Origin: Conus ventricosus
Lineage: Eukaryota > Mollusca > Gastropoda > Neogastropoda > Conidae
DNA: 64,000 bases
Assembly (NCBI GenBank): GCA_018398815.1
Contig: CM031603.1
Span: 138,641 to 202,640 of the forward strand
Reading direction: 5' to 3'
Under the pieces are notes generated by a model. The model was not told where the DNA came from, made no database searches, and saw only the letters and a list, made by a program, of their open reading frames with translations. The position numbers were made by a program, and so were the translations under genes. This document shows positions 46,223-57,753 of this stretch, in pieces (the stretch's first letter is position 1; each line of letters begins with the position of its first letter).

Positions 46223-48290
46223 TTGCGTCAGCTCATGCCACGCTGGTCTTCTGTTTATCAGACCATGCAGGGCTGGTCTCCTGTTTATCAGACCGTGCAG
46301 GGCTGGTCTCCTGTTTATCAAACCCTGCAGGGCTGGTCTCCTGTTTATCAGACCGTGCAGGGCTGGTCTCCTGTTTATCAGACCGTGCAGGGCTGGTCTC
46401 CTGTTTATCAAACCGTGCAGGGCTGGTCTCCTGTTTATCAGACCGTGCAGGGCTGGTCTCCTGTTTATCAGAACGTGCATGGCTGGTCTCCTGTTTATCA
46501 GAACGTGCAGGGCTGGTCTCCTGTTTATCAGACTGTGCAGGGCTGGTCTCCTGTTTATCAGACCGTGCAGGGCTGGTCTCCTGTTTATCAAACCCTGAAG
46601 GGCTGGTCTCCTGTTTATCAGACCGTGCAGGGCTGGTCTCCTGTTTATCAGAACGTGCAGGGCTGGTCTCCTGTTTATCAAACCGTTCAGGGCTGGTCTC
46701 CCTTTTATCAGACCGTGCAGGGCTGGTCTACTGTTTATCAGACCGTGCAGGGCTGGTCTCCCTTTTATCAGACCGTGCAGGGCTGGTCTCCTGTTTATCA
46801 GACCGTGCAGGGCTGGTCTCCCTTTTATCAGACCGTGCAGGGCTGGTCTACTGTTTATCAGACCGTGCAGGGCTGGTCTCCTGTTTATCAGACCGTGCAG
46901 GCTGGTCTCCTGTTTATCAGACCGTGCAGGGCTGGTCTCCTGTTTATCAGACCGTGCAGGGCTGGTCTCCTGTTTATCAGACCGTGCAGGGCTGGTCTCC
47001 TGTTTGTTACAGCGTGCAGTGGTCTCCTGTTTATCAGACCGTGCAGGGCTGGTCTCCTGTTTATCAGACCGTGCAGGGCTGGTCTCCTGTTCATCAAACT
47101 GTGCAGGGCTGGTCTCCTGTTTATCAAACTGTGCAGGGCTGGTCTCCTGTTTATCAGACCGTGCAGGGCTGGTCTCCTGTTTGTTACAGCGTGCAGGGCT
47201 GGTCTCCGTTTATCAGACCCTGCAGTGCTGGTCTCCTGTTTATCAGACCGTGCAGGGCTGGTCTCCTGTTTATCAGACCGTGCAGGGCTGGTCTCCTGTT
47301 TGTTACAGCGTGCAGTGGTCTCCTGTTTATCAGATCGTGCAGGGCTGGTCTCCTGTTTATCAGACCGTGCAGGGCTGGTCTCCTGTTTATCAACTGTGCA
47401 GGGCTGGTCTCCTGTTTATCAACTGTGCAGGGCTGGTCTCCTGTTTATCAGACCGTGCAGGGCTGGTCTCCTGTTTGTTACAGTGTGCAGGGCTGGTCCT
47501 CCGTTTATCAGACCTGCAGTGCTGGTCTCCTGTTTATCAGACCGTGCAGGGCTGGTCTCCTGTTTATCAGACCGTGCAGGGCTGGTCTCCTGTTTGTTAC
47601 AGCGTGCAGTGGTCCTCTGTTTGTTACAGCGTGCAGTGGTCTCCTGTTTGTTACAGCGTGCAGTGGTCTCCTGTTTGTTACAGCGTGCAGTGGTCTCCTG
47701 TTTGTTACAGCGTGCAGTGGTCTCCTGTTTGTTACAGCTGCAGTGGTCTCCTGTTTGTTACAGCGTGCAGGGCTGGTTCTCCTGTTTATCACACGTGCAG
47801 GGCTGGTCTCCTGTTTGTTACAGCGTGCAGTGGTCTCCTGTTTGTTACAGCGTGCAGTGGTCTTCTGTTTGTTACAGCGTGCAGTGGTTCTTCTGTTTGT
47901 TACAGCGTGCAGTGGTCTCCTGTTTGTTACAGCGGCAGGGCTGGTCTCCTGTTTGTAACAGCGTGCAGTGGTCTCCTGTATGTTACAGCGTGCAGTGGTC
48001 TTCTGTTTGTTACAGCGTGCAGTGGTCTCCTGTTTGTTACAGCGTGCAGTGGTCTTCTGTTTGTTACAGCGTGCAGTGGTCTCCTGTTTGTTACAGCGTG
48101 CAGTGGTCTCCTGTTTGTTACAGCGTGCAGTGGTGTCCTGTATGTTACAGCGTGCAGTGGTCTCCTGTTTGTTACAGGGTGCAGTGGTCTCCTGTTTGTT
48201 ACAGCGTGCAGTGGTCTCCGTTTGTTACAGCGTGCAGGCTGTCTCCTGTATGTTCAGTTTACAGGCTGTCTCCTGTTTGTAACAGCGCAC
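46223..48290. repeat. 30-bp then 27-bp minisatellite, ~70 copies
   Basis: 46240-47590: mostly 30-bp units with GTGCAGGGCTGGTCTCCTGT and TTATCAGACC. 46985-48230: 27-bp units with GTGCAGTGGTCTCCTGTT and TGTTACAGC, first interspersed, then replacing the 30-bp form. Both periods are divisible by three and lack stops, which creates a 700-codon frame (46223-48325) reading QTVQGWSPVY repeats, plus long frames in other registers. I regard it as non-coding because all frames stay open and no flanking coding sequence exists. Confidence 0.93.
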
Positions 48291-48299
48291 TGGTCGTGT

Positions 48300-48900
48300 A
48301 TGGCTTGTCGTGTGCTTGTCACTAGTACACCGTATATGTTCAACAGGTCGTCTTGTCTTCAAGGAACAGAGCAGTCTACTACGTGTTTAACTGGTTTCCA
48401 TCTGCCTTTCTTCGAATGGTACACCATGTGTTCAATGCGTGTACTTCTAGAAACTAAACGGTACACCATGTGTTTAATACTTGTGTTTTCTACAAACTGA
48501 ATAGTACACCATGTGTTCAATACTTGTATTTCTAGAAACTGAATCGTACACCAAGTGTTCAGCACCTTTCTTTCTTGGAACAGATGGCAGACCATGTGTT
48601 GAAGAGGTTCAAATCTATTTCATTGAGTACCAAACGGCACACTATGTGTTTAAGTTGTTGTTCTCTGTATATCCAGGTACAGAGCAACGTACCGTGTTGT
48701 GAAGTGGTTGCCATCTCTTTGCCTGGGTACAGAGCAATGTACGATGTTGTGAAGTGGTTGTCATCTCTTTTCCTGGGTACAGAGCAATGTACGATGCGGT
48801 GAAGTGGTTGCCATCTCTTTTCCTGGGTACAGAGCAATGTACGATGCGGTGAAGTGGTTGCCATCTCTTTTCCCAGGCACGGAACAATGTACTGTGTCGC
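48300..48900. repeat. ~43-bp and 50-bp diverged tandem repeats
   Basis: 48330-48600: five to six diverged units with TACACCATGTGTTCAATAC. 48670-48895: four to five 50-bp units with GAGCAATGTACGATG and GTGAAGTGGTTGCCATCTC. They share a GTACA...AATGT framework and probably a common origin. Confidence 0.85.
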
Positions 48901-49099
48901 AGTCCTGTGTCTTGACTGTAGGGCGAGGTGAGTCATGTGGAGGTGACGTCATCTGTCGTGACGATCTGTAAGAAAGACTGGCACACCGTCACCTTCCTTG
49001 TCTTGGTGGGTTAGTGCTCGTTCTCCTCCTCCTCCTCCTCCTCCTGACTCTGCCCCTCCTGCTCCACCGGCTACTTCGATGCTGGGTTTTTCTGTCAGG

Positions 49100-49198
49100 A
49101 CACATAATGAACATGCCTACAAATTTTCAGACAGATCGGCCCAGTAGTTTTGTCTGGGGCGAGTGGAACACATTTTGACCACGGACGGACACACACAC

Positions 49199-49283
<85 letters not shown>

Positions 49284-49345
49284 CATTTCTTCGTTCCCAT
49301 TCTAAAGTACTCCCTGTTCTTTAAGAACTGGGAGTACAATAAAAG
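49100..49345. repeat. Dispersed repeat with internal (CA)n, copy 1
   Basis: Shares with 56085-56310 GAACAT(G/A)CCTACAAATTTTC, GGCCCAGTAGTTTTGTCTGG, GAGTGGAACACATTTTGACC, then (CA)n, then GCATTTCTTCGTTCCCATTC and TTCTTTAAGAACTGGGAGTA. The (CA)n tract lies at the same internal position in both copies, so it was part of the element or a mutational hotspot. Confidence 0.85.
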
Positions 49346-49575
49346 GTTCCTCCCATCTGACAACGGATGTATTTAAGCATTATTCACTTCTGCCAGCACA
49401 ATAGAGTGGCAGGTTTCTCCCCTCTGAGGCAGGTTTCTCCCCTCTGACATCGTCAGTCCAGAAGGAAGACATGCTGTTATCTGGCCTGGCAAGCTTGTCC
49501 AGCTTGAGTGCTGCAGGCAGAGGGTCAGGTGTGCCAGTGGAGAGGTGGACATTTCGTCTGGCATGGTCAGCTGTC

Positions 49576-49579
49576 TTAT

Positions 49580-49654
<75 letters not shown>

Positions 49655-49672
49655 TGTGTGTGTGTGTGTGTG
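49576..49672. repeat. (TG)n at the 5' junction of LINE copy 2
   Basis: About 97 bp of TG repeats with one GGTG interruption, directly joined to LINE coding sequence. Confidence 0.93.
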
Positions 49673-51026
<1,354 letters not shown>

Positions 51027-51205
51027 ACTGACTGGGGCAAACTCCAGTTCATTCCTGCTGCTCTCCTGCTTTCCCGTGCTGGCAGTGTCGCCGCCAGAGT
51101 GCCGGCCGAGGCGGTGTCCGGCCCACACTCCTGGAGGCTGGCCTGCTGGCTCAGGAAGAAACGGACATGGGACGCCGTGGCTGTGCACACACCACCCGCC
51201 CATAA
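51027..51205. other. GC-rich non-repetitive island
   Basis: About 180 bp of clearly higher GC than the surroundings, open in more than one frame (forward frame reads WGKLQFIPAALLLSRAGSV). It might be an exon of an unknown gene, but no homology or convincing splice pair was seen. Confidence 0.3.
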
Positions 51206-51211
51206 GTTGGT

Positions 51212-52425
51212 CAATTGTCAGTCAGTCAGTCAGTCCGTCAATGTCACGGCATCATCAGTCAGTCAGTCAGTCAATGTCACGGCATCATCAGTTTGTCAGT
51301 CAGTCAGTCAATGTCACAGCATCATCAGTCCGCCAGTAAGTCAATGTCACACCATCATCAGTCAGTCAGTCAGTCAATGTCACAGCATCATCAGTCAGTC
51401 AGTCTACATCAGAGCATCATCAGTCAGTCAGTCCGTCAATTTCAGAAAGTCATCAGTCAGTCAGTCAATCAGTCACGTCACAGCATTATCAGTCAGTCAA
51501 TGTCAGAGCAATATAAGTCAATAGATTAGTCAATGTCACAGTACCATCAGTCAATTAGTCAGTTAATGTCAGACATCATCAGTCAGTCAGTCAATGTCAG
51601 AACATCATCTGCCAGTGTCAGAGCATCATCAGTCAATCAGTCAGTCAACGTCAGAGCATCATCAGTCAATCAGTCAGTCAACGTCAGAGCATCATCAGTC
51701 AATCAATCAGTCAACGTCAGAGCATCATTAGTCAATCAGTCGGTCAACGTCAGAGCATCATCAGTCAATCGATCAGTCAACGTCAGAGCATCATTAGTCA
51801 ATCGATCAGTCAACGTCAGAGCATCATTAGTCAATCAGTCGGTCAACGTCAGAGCATCATTAGTCAATCGATCAGTCAACGTCAGAGCATCATCAGTCAA
51901 TCGATCAGTCAACGTCAGAGCATCATTAGTCAATCAGTCGGTCAACGTCAGAGCATCATTAGTCAATCGATCAGTCAATGTCAGAGCATCATTAGTCAAT
52001 CGATCAGTCAACGTCAGAGCATCATTAGTCAATCAGTCGTTTAACGTTAGTGCATCATTAGTCAATCGATCAGTCAATGTCAGAGCATCATTAGTCAATC
52101 GATCAGTCAACGTCAGAACATCATCAGTCAATCAGTCGTTTAACGTTAGTGCATCATCAGTCAACCAGTCAGTCAATGTCAGAACACCATCAGTCAATGT
52201 CAGAGCATGATCAGTCTATCACTCAGTGCATGTCAGAGCATAATCAGTCAAACAGTCAGTCAATACCAAAGCATCATCAGTCTGACAGTCAATGTCGGAG
52301 TATCATTAGTCAATCAGTTAATCAATGTCAGAGCATCATCAGTCAATCAAGGTCAGTGCATCATCAGTAAATCAGTCAGTCAATGTCAGGGCATTATCAG
52401 TCAATCACTCGGTGAGTATATCAGC
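51212..52425. repeat. 33-bp minisatellite, ~36 copies
   Basis: Units contain TCAACGTCAGAGCATCATTA and GTCAATC(A/G)(A/G)TCAG; 4-bp GTCA/GTCAA slippage inside units varies the length. The core from 51640 to 52130 is the most homogeneous. Confidence 0.95.
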
Positions 52426-52482
52426 TACATTTTTTCTTGATGTCTCTTCAGTTCATGACACACAATCAGTTTGTCCATGCAC

Positions 52483-52582
52483 NNNNNNNNNNNNNNNNNN
52501 NNNNNNNNNNNNNNNNNNNNNNNNNNNNNNNNNNNNNNNNNNNNNNNNNNNNNNNNNNNNNNNNNNNNNNNNNNNNNNNNNN
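52483..52582. other. Assembly gap, 100 N
   Basis: Exactly 100 N between two unrelated minisatellites. Confidence 1.
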
Positions 52583-52812
52583 AAAATGCCTTATTCATTC
52601 CATCATTTCTAGACACATTTTTTTCTTTAGACGAGGAAGTGACGGTCAGGCAATAGCCCCTTTCTGGAGGCCATCAGGCTGAAATGCTGTGAAAGATGAC
52701 AGGTAAGGAAAAAAAGCCGAAAAGTGGCTGAATTTATTCAGCCTCTATGATCCGCCACGTAAGTTCATTCTTTGGCTCCTTTCAGTGACTGTGGTACCGG
52801 GACGTACGGAAA
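52583..52812. other. Unique DNA between arrays
   Basis: Contains a splice-pair-like 72-bp block (TTTTTTCTTTAG before 52631, CAG|GTAAGG after 52702), but all three frames are closed. No feature is called. Confidence 0.4.
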
Positions 52813-55290
52813 ATGACAATGACATTACACTGCACAATGACGACAATGATACTGTGCCATAGTGTCTGATTGATGACAATGCATTAACACTGCACATGAC
52901 GAAATGATACAACCATAGTGTCTGATTGATGACAATGACAATACACTGCACATTGACGATAATGATACACTACCATAGTGTCTGATTGATGACAATGACA
53001 CACTGCACATTGACCATAATGATACTACCCATAGTGTCTGAATTGATGACAATGACATTAACACTGCACATTGACCATAATGTAGTCACCATAGTGTCTG
53101 ATTGATGACAATGACATTACACTGCACAATGACCATAATGATATGCACCATAGTGTCTAATTGATGACAATGACATTACACTGCACAAAGACCAATGATA
53201 CTGTCCATAGTGTCTGAATTGATGACAATGACGTTACACTGCACAATGACCATAATGACAGTGCACATAGTGTCTGATTGATGACAATGACGTTAACACT
53301 GCACAATGACGATAATGATACTGTGCCATAGTGTCTGATGTACAATGACATTACACTGCACAATGACATAATGATACTGTGCCATAGTGTCTGATGACAA
53401 TGACATTACACTGCACAATGACGACAATGATACTGTGTCCCTAGTGTCTGATGACAATGACTTACACTGCACAATGACACAATGATACTGTGCCATAGTG
53501 TCTGATTGACAATGACATTACACTGCACAATGACGACAATGATACTGACCATAGTGTCTGATGACAATGACATTACACTGCACAATGACGACAATGATAC
53601 TGCCATAGTGTGATGATGACAATGACATTACACTGCACAATGACCATAATGATACTGTGCCATAGTGTCTGATTGATGACAATGACATTACACTGCACAA
53701 TGACCATAATGATACTGTGCCATAGTGTCTTGATGACAATGACATTAACACTGCACAATGACCAAATGATTACTGTGCCATAGTGTCTGATGACAATGAC
53801 ATTACACTGCACAATGACGACAATGATACTGACCATAGTGTCTGATTGATGACAATGACATTACACTGCACAATGACACAATGATACTGTGCCATAGTGT
53901 CATGATGACAATGACATTAACACTGCACAATGACGAAATGATACTGTCCATAGTGTCTGATTGATGACAATGACATTACACTGCACATGACGAAATGATA
54001 CTGTCATAGTGTCTGATGGACAATGACATTACACTGCACAGTGACGATAATGATACTGTCCCATAGTGTCTGATTGATGACAATGACATTACACTACAAC
54101 ACCTAATGAACTTGCCATAGTGTCTGATGACAATGACATACACTGACAATGAGACAATGATACTATATAGTGTCTGATGAAATGACATTACACTGCACAA
54201 TGAGACATGATATGTGCATAGTGTCTAGATGATTGACAATGACACATGATACTGCACCATAGTGTCTGATTGATGACAATGACATTACACTGCACAATGA
54301 CGACATGATACTGTGCATAGTGTCTGATTGATGAAATGACATTACATGACATTGCATAATGATACTGTGCCAAGTGTCTGATTGATGACAATGAATTAAC
54401 ACTGCACAATGACCAATGATCTGTGATAGGTCTGATTGATGACAATGACATACACTGCACAATGACGATAATGATATGTACATAGTGTCTGATTGATGAC
54501 ATGACATTACATGCACAATGACTATAAATACTGTGCCATAGTGTCTGATGAATGACAGAACAACTGCACAGACGATAATGATACTGCACCATAGTGTCTG
54601 ATTGATGACAATGACATTACACTGCACAGTGACGATAATGATACTGCCATAGTCATGATGACAATGACTACTGCACAGTGACGTATGATAGCACCAATGG
54701 ATGGACATGATTAACACTACACAATGACACTGCACCATAGTGTCTGATTGATGACAATGACAATAGCATTGCAATATAGTGTCTGATTGATGATAATGAC
54801 AATAGCATTGCAATATAGTGTCAGATTGATGATAATGACACGAACACTGCACCATAATGTCTGATTGATGACAATGACAATAGTATTGCAATATAGTGTC
54901 TGATTGATGATAATGACAATAGCATTGCAATATAGTGTCTGATTGATGATAATGATACTAACACTGCACCACAATGTGTGACTGATGGCAATGACAATAG
55001 CATTGCAATATAGTGTCTGATTGATGATAATCATAATGACACTAATACTGCACCAAAATGTCTGATTGACGACAACGACAATAGCATTGCAATATAGTGT
55101 CTGGTTAATGATAATGCCACTAACACTGCACCGTAATATCTGATTACGACAATGACACCAACACTTCACCACCCTGTCATTTAGTGACAATAACACTAAC
55201 ATTTCAACATGATGACAATGACACTATTATAGTCGCGGATGATGACAGTAACACCAACATTATGCCACACTGCCATTTAGTGACAATCAC
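52813..55290. repeat. ~60-bp minisatellite, ~40 copies, two subfamilies
   Basis: 52813-54720: units with GATGACAATGACATTACACT, GCACAATGAC and CATAGTGTCTGATTG, many with one- or two-base losses. 54720-55170: a cleaner subfamily with GACAATAGCATTGCAATATA alternating with ACTAACACTGCACCATAATG. It decays to single units by 55290. Confidence 0.93.
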
Positions 55291-55429
55291 GCGAATACTG
55301 CTCCATAAAGTTTCCTTGAAGGCACAGACACTGAAGAGAACCAACAACAAACAAGATGCGAAGCATATAAACGTACTCCCAGTTTTCCAAACCGCTTATA
55401 AATCGGCCAAGTGCTTTGTGAGATAAGAA

Positions 55430-56085
55430 ATAAAGGCAAAATAACGGTTTTAACGGTTATTTAACCGATGTACCCTTTTGAAACTGGTATTTTTGTCCTC
55501 ACTGGGCTAAAGCCTGTGTACATACCAAATTTCATTCAAATCGGACAATATGTGAAGAAATGTGTACATATCTTAAAATGTGTACATATCTAATTTCATC
55601 CAAATTGGACAATATGTGAAGAATAACGGTTTTTAACGGTCAAATTTTGAAACACTATATAGAAATGCCATTTGTGTGTGATAACCTTTCTATATACCAA
55701 ATTTCATTAAAATCCACCTATATATAAGAAATAACTGCAGAATAACGGTTTTTAACGGTTGTTTAATCCATTTTCAGCATTACATCACTTACATATGGAC
55801 AGCGGCTCCGATTAGTCACAAGATCATCCAAACCGCTTATAAATCGGCCAAGTACTTTTTGAGATATTCTATAAAGAAGAAAAACCGTTACAGGCTGTTA
55901 CAGCCGTTAGTAATGGCTGTAACGGGGTAAACTAAAACATCGGGCATCATCCGTGACCCATAATGAACATACCTGCTAATTTTCACAAAGATCAGCCAGG
56001 TACTTTCTGAGATATTCCACGGAGAAGAAAAAGCGTTACAGGCCGTTACAGCCGTTAGTAACGGCTGTAACGGTAAACTAAAACA
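55430..56085. repeat. AACGGTT-rich repeats with long hairpins
   Basis: 55440-55770: three diverged copies with ATACCAAATTTCATT-AAATC followed by AATAACGGTTTTTAACGGTT. 55845-56085: two ~150-bp copies with GAGATATTC, GAAGAAAAA, then a hairpin. In the second copy, CCGTTACAGCCGTT and AACGGCTGTAACGG (56043-56073) are perfect 14-bp arms around AGT; the first copy has one mismatch. It leads directly into the dispersed repeat at 56085. Confidence 0.85.
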
Positions 56086-56181
56086 TCGGGCATCATCCTT
56101 GACCCATAGTGAACATACCTACAAATTTTCAGAAAGAAACGGCCCAGTAGTTTTGTCTGGAGCGAGTGGAACACATTTTGA

Positions 56182-56227
<46 letters not shown>

Positions 56228-56310
56228 AAATCACACACACACACAGAGCATTTCTTCGTTCCCATTCTAAAGTACTCCACGTTCTTTAAGAACTGGGAGT
56301 ACAAAAATGA
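56085..56310. repeat. Dispersed repeat with internal (CA)n, copy 2
   Basis: Partner of 49100-49345; (CA)n at 56184-56245. Confidence 0.85.
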
Positions 56311-56342
56311 TAGTAATTACATGTACTGTGTCAGGGTGGCGC

Positions 56343-56381
56343 CAGTCAATCAATCAATCAATCAGTCAGTCAGTCAGTCAG

Positions 56382-56436
<55 letters not shown>

Positions 56437-56528
56437 GTCAGTCAGTCAGTCAGTCAGTCAATCAATCAATCGACCAATTAATCAATCAATCAACCAATCA
56501 ATCTCTCTCTCTCTCTCTCTCTCTCTCG
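56343..56528. repeat. (AATC)n/(AGTC)n then (TC)n
   Basis: Tetranucleotide repeats alternate between CAAT and CAGT forms in blocks. A short (TC)n tract (56502-56527) follows and forms the 5' junction of the LINE. Confidence 0.93.
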
Positions 56529-56651
56529 GGGGATCTTGAACTGTGTTCAGAGTAGAAGACACGGTTAATTTGCTCTGCAGTTAACAGTTAATAACTGCTG
56601 ATTGAGACGTTACGTCACCCCAAGTCTTTGTATGGTAGCTGCTAAGGTACC

Positions 56652-56999
56652 ATGCCTTCTGCATATCAGGATTTCCGCGTACGATGTGGATGTTTTGTGC
56701 CTATCTTTGTGGCCTTCATGTTGAAGCGGGCAAGAAACAGAGCCGACATGCGGAAGAGGACATTGAGAGTTCGGAGTGTTGCAGACGGTGTAGTTGTTGG
56801 CTGCCTCCTCACTTACTTGTTTTGGGGGAGTTTTTTACTGCGGTGCGGTGATGTTGAGCAAAACCCTGGGCCAACCAAGAACACTCTGCGACAGTCAGCC
56901 TGGCCAGTGGAGCGGGACGAAGAACCAGTACGGGCAGATCTGACAGCACTTCATCCAGCACTTCCACTGCTGCGTCGTCTGCAGCAGAACCCACCATGA
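56652..56999 (+). CDS. LINE 5' ORF with hydrophobic segment and 2A peptide
   Basis: 115 codons from MPSAYQDFRVRCGC. Residues ~41-60 include a hydrophobic stretch GVVVGCLLTYLFWGSFLL, and GDVEQNPGP follows (56847-56873), a full match to the 2A ribosome-skipping consensus D(V/I)ExNPGP. 2A sequences at the N-terminus of ORF1 are known in APE-type LINEs of trypanosomes, sea urchins and molluscs; they separate the leading peptide from the following protein during translation. Here the frame ends in TGA (56997-56999) that overlaps the ATG of ORF1 as ATGA. Reading after the 2A turns Leu/Pro/Arg-rich, while the ORF1 frame over the same stretch is a Ser/Thr/Ala linker, suggesting a one-base indel after the 2A that separated a formerly continuous 2A-ORF1. 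Confidence 0.85.
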   Translation: MPSAYQDFRVRCGCFVPIFVAFMLKRARNRADMRKRTLRVRSVADGVVVGCLLTYLFWGSFLLRCGDVEQNPGPTKNTLRQSAWPVERDEEPVRADLTALHPALPLLRRLQQNPP

Positions 57000-57643
57000 T
57001 GGACGTCATGTCCATGCTTCAGACTCTCAATGCAAAGTTCGACGACATGAAGACGGAGATGAAGGAATTCCGTGACGGTTTTGCTGCTCTACATGGTGAC
57101 GTGGAATCCCTGAAGGAAGAGGTGAAGGACCTTCAGCACGAGAACGCGGACCTACGCCACACCAACGACACCTTGACGAAGAGGATCCAGGACTTGGAGA
57201 GGAAGACAGACGATCTGGAGGGGCGTTCGAAACGGAACAACGTCATTTTTTATGGACTTTCCCGCAGAGATAACGAGACACCGCAGGTGTGTGAAGGTGT
57301 TGTGAAGGACCTGCTCAAGGAAAAGCTTGAAATCAGTGACGATATCCAGTTCGACCGTGTTCATCGTCTAAATTCGAAGCCAAACTCTCCAATCATCGGA
57401 CGATGCACCTTTTTTCAGGACAAGGAAAAAATGTTAAAGGCAAAACAGAAACTAAGAGGTACACAGGTGTTCTTGGGAGAGGACTTCTCGTTCCGAGTTA
57501 GGGAGATAAGGAGACAGCTCACCCCTCATCTCAAGAAAGCACGTGGTGAGGGAAAGCGTGCCACTATGGTGTTCGACCATCTCCTTATTGATGGTAAAAA
57601 GTTTGGACTTGTCGATGGACAAAATCTCCGGGTAATTAAATAG
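56996..57643 (+). CDS. LINE ORF1 protein (L1-type nucleic-acid chaperone)
   Basis: 215 codons from MMDVMSMLQTLNAKF; ATG in good context (CCCACCATGATGG). Residues ~5-75 are a heptad-rich coiled coil (FAALHGDVESLKEEVKDL, then TLTKRIQDLERKTDDLE). SKRNNVIFYGL (~78-90) starts an RRM-like domain, as in L1 ORF1p, and the C-terminal domain includes FDRVHRLN, FQDKEKMLKAKQKLRGT and LTPHLKKAR. L1-type ORF1 proteins form coiled-coil trimers that coat LINE RNA and aid target-primed reverse transcription. The frame is intact throughout. The frame continues open upstream to 56852 as a Ser/Thr-rich linker, so the true start may be the 2A ORF. Confidence 0.88.
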   Translation: MMDVMSMLQTLNAKFDDMKTEMKEFRDGFAALHGDVESLKEEVKDLQHENADLRHTNDTLTKRIQDLERKTDDLEGRSKRNNVIFYGLSRRDNETPQVCEGVVKDLLKEKLEISDDIQFDRVHRLNSKPNSPIIGRCTFFQDKEKMLKAKQKLRGTQVFLGEDFSFRVREIRRQLTPHLKKARGEGKRATMVFDHLLIDGKKFGLVDGQNLRVIK

Positions 57644-57753
57644 GGGGGAGGCCTGCCCGCAGTGACACCAGTGACACCGGCAACTGGAGCGGTGCACGCT
57701 TACTACTCGCGCAAAACAGGCACGGATTTTTTACAGAAACGGAGTCGTGCGCC

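Noticed and set aside
46223..48500. 700- and 498-codon ORFs as a repeat-protein gene
   Set aside because: Periodicity divisible by three without stop codons explains them; several registers are open simultaneously.
49471..49672. In-frame N-terminal extension of the LINE copy 2 ORF through (TG)n
   Set aside because: The frame passes through a pure microsatellite; the LINE is 5'-truncated at its junction with (TG)n.
52631..52702. 72-bp exon with good acceptor and donor
   Set aside because: All three frames contain stops and no neighbouring exon was found.
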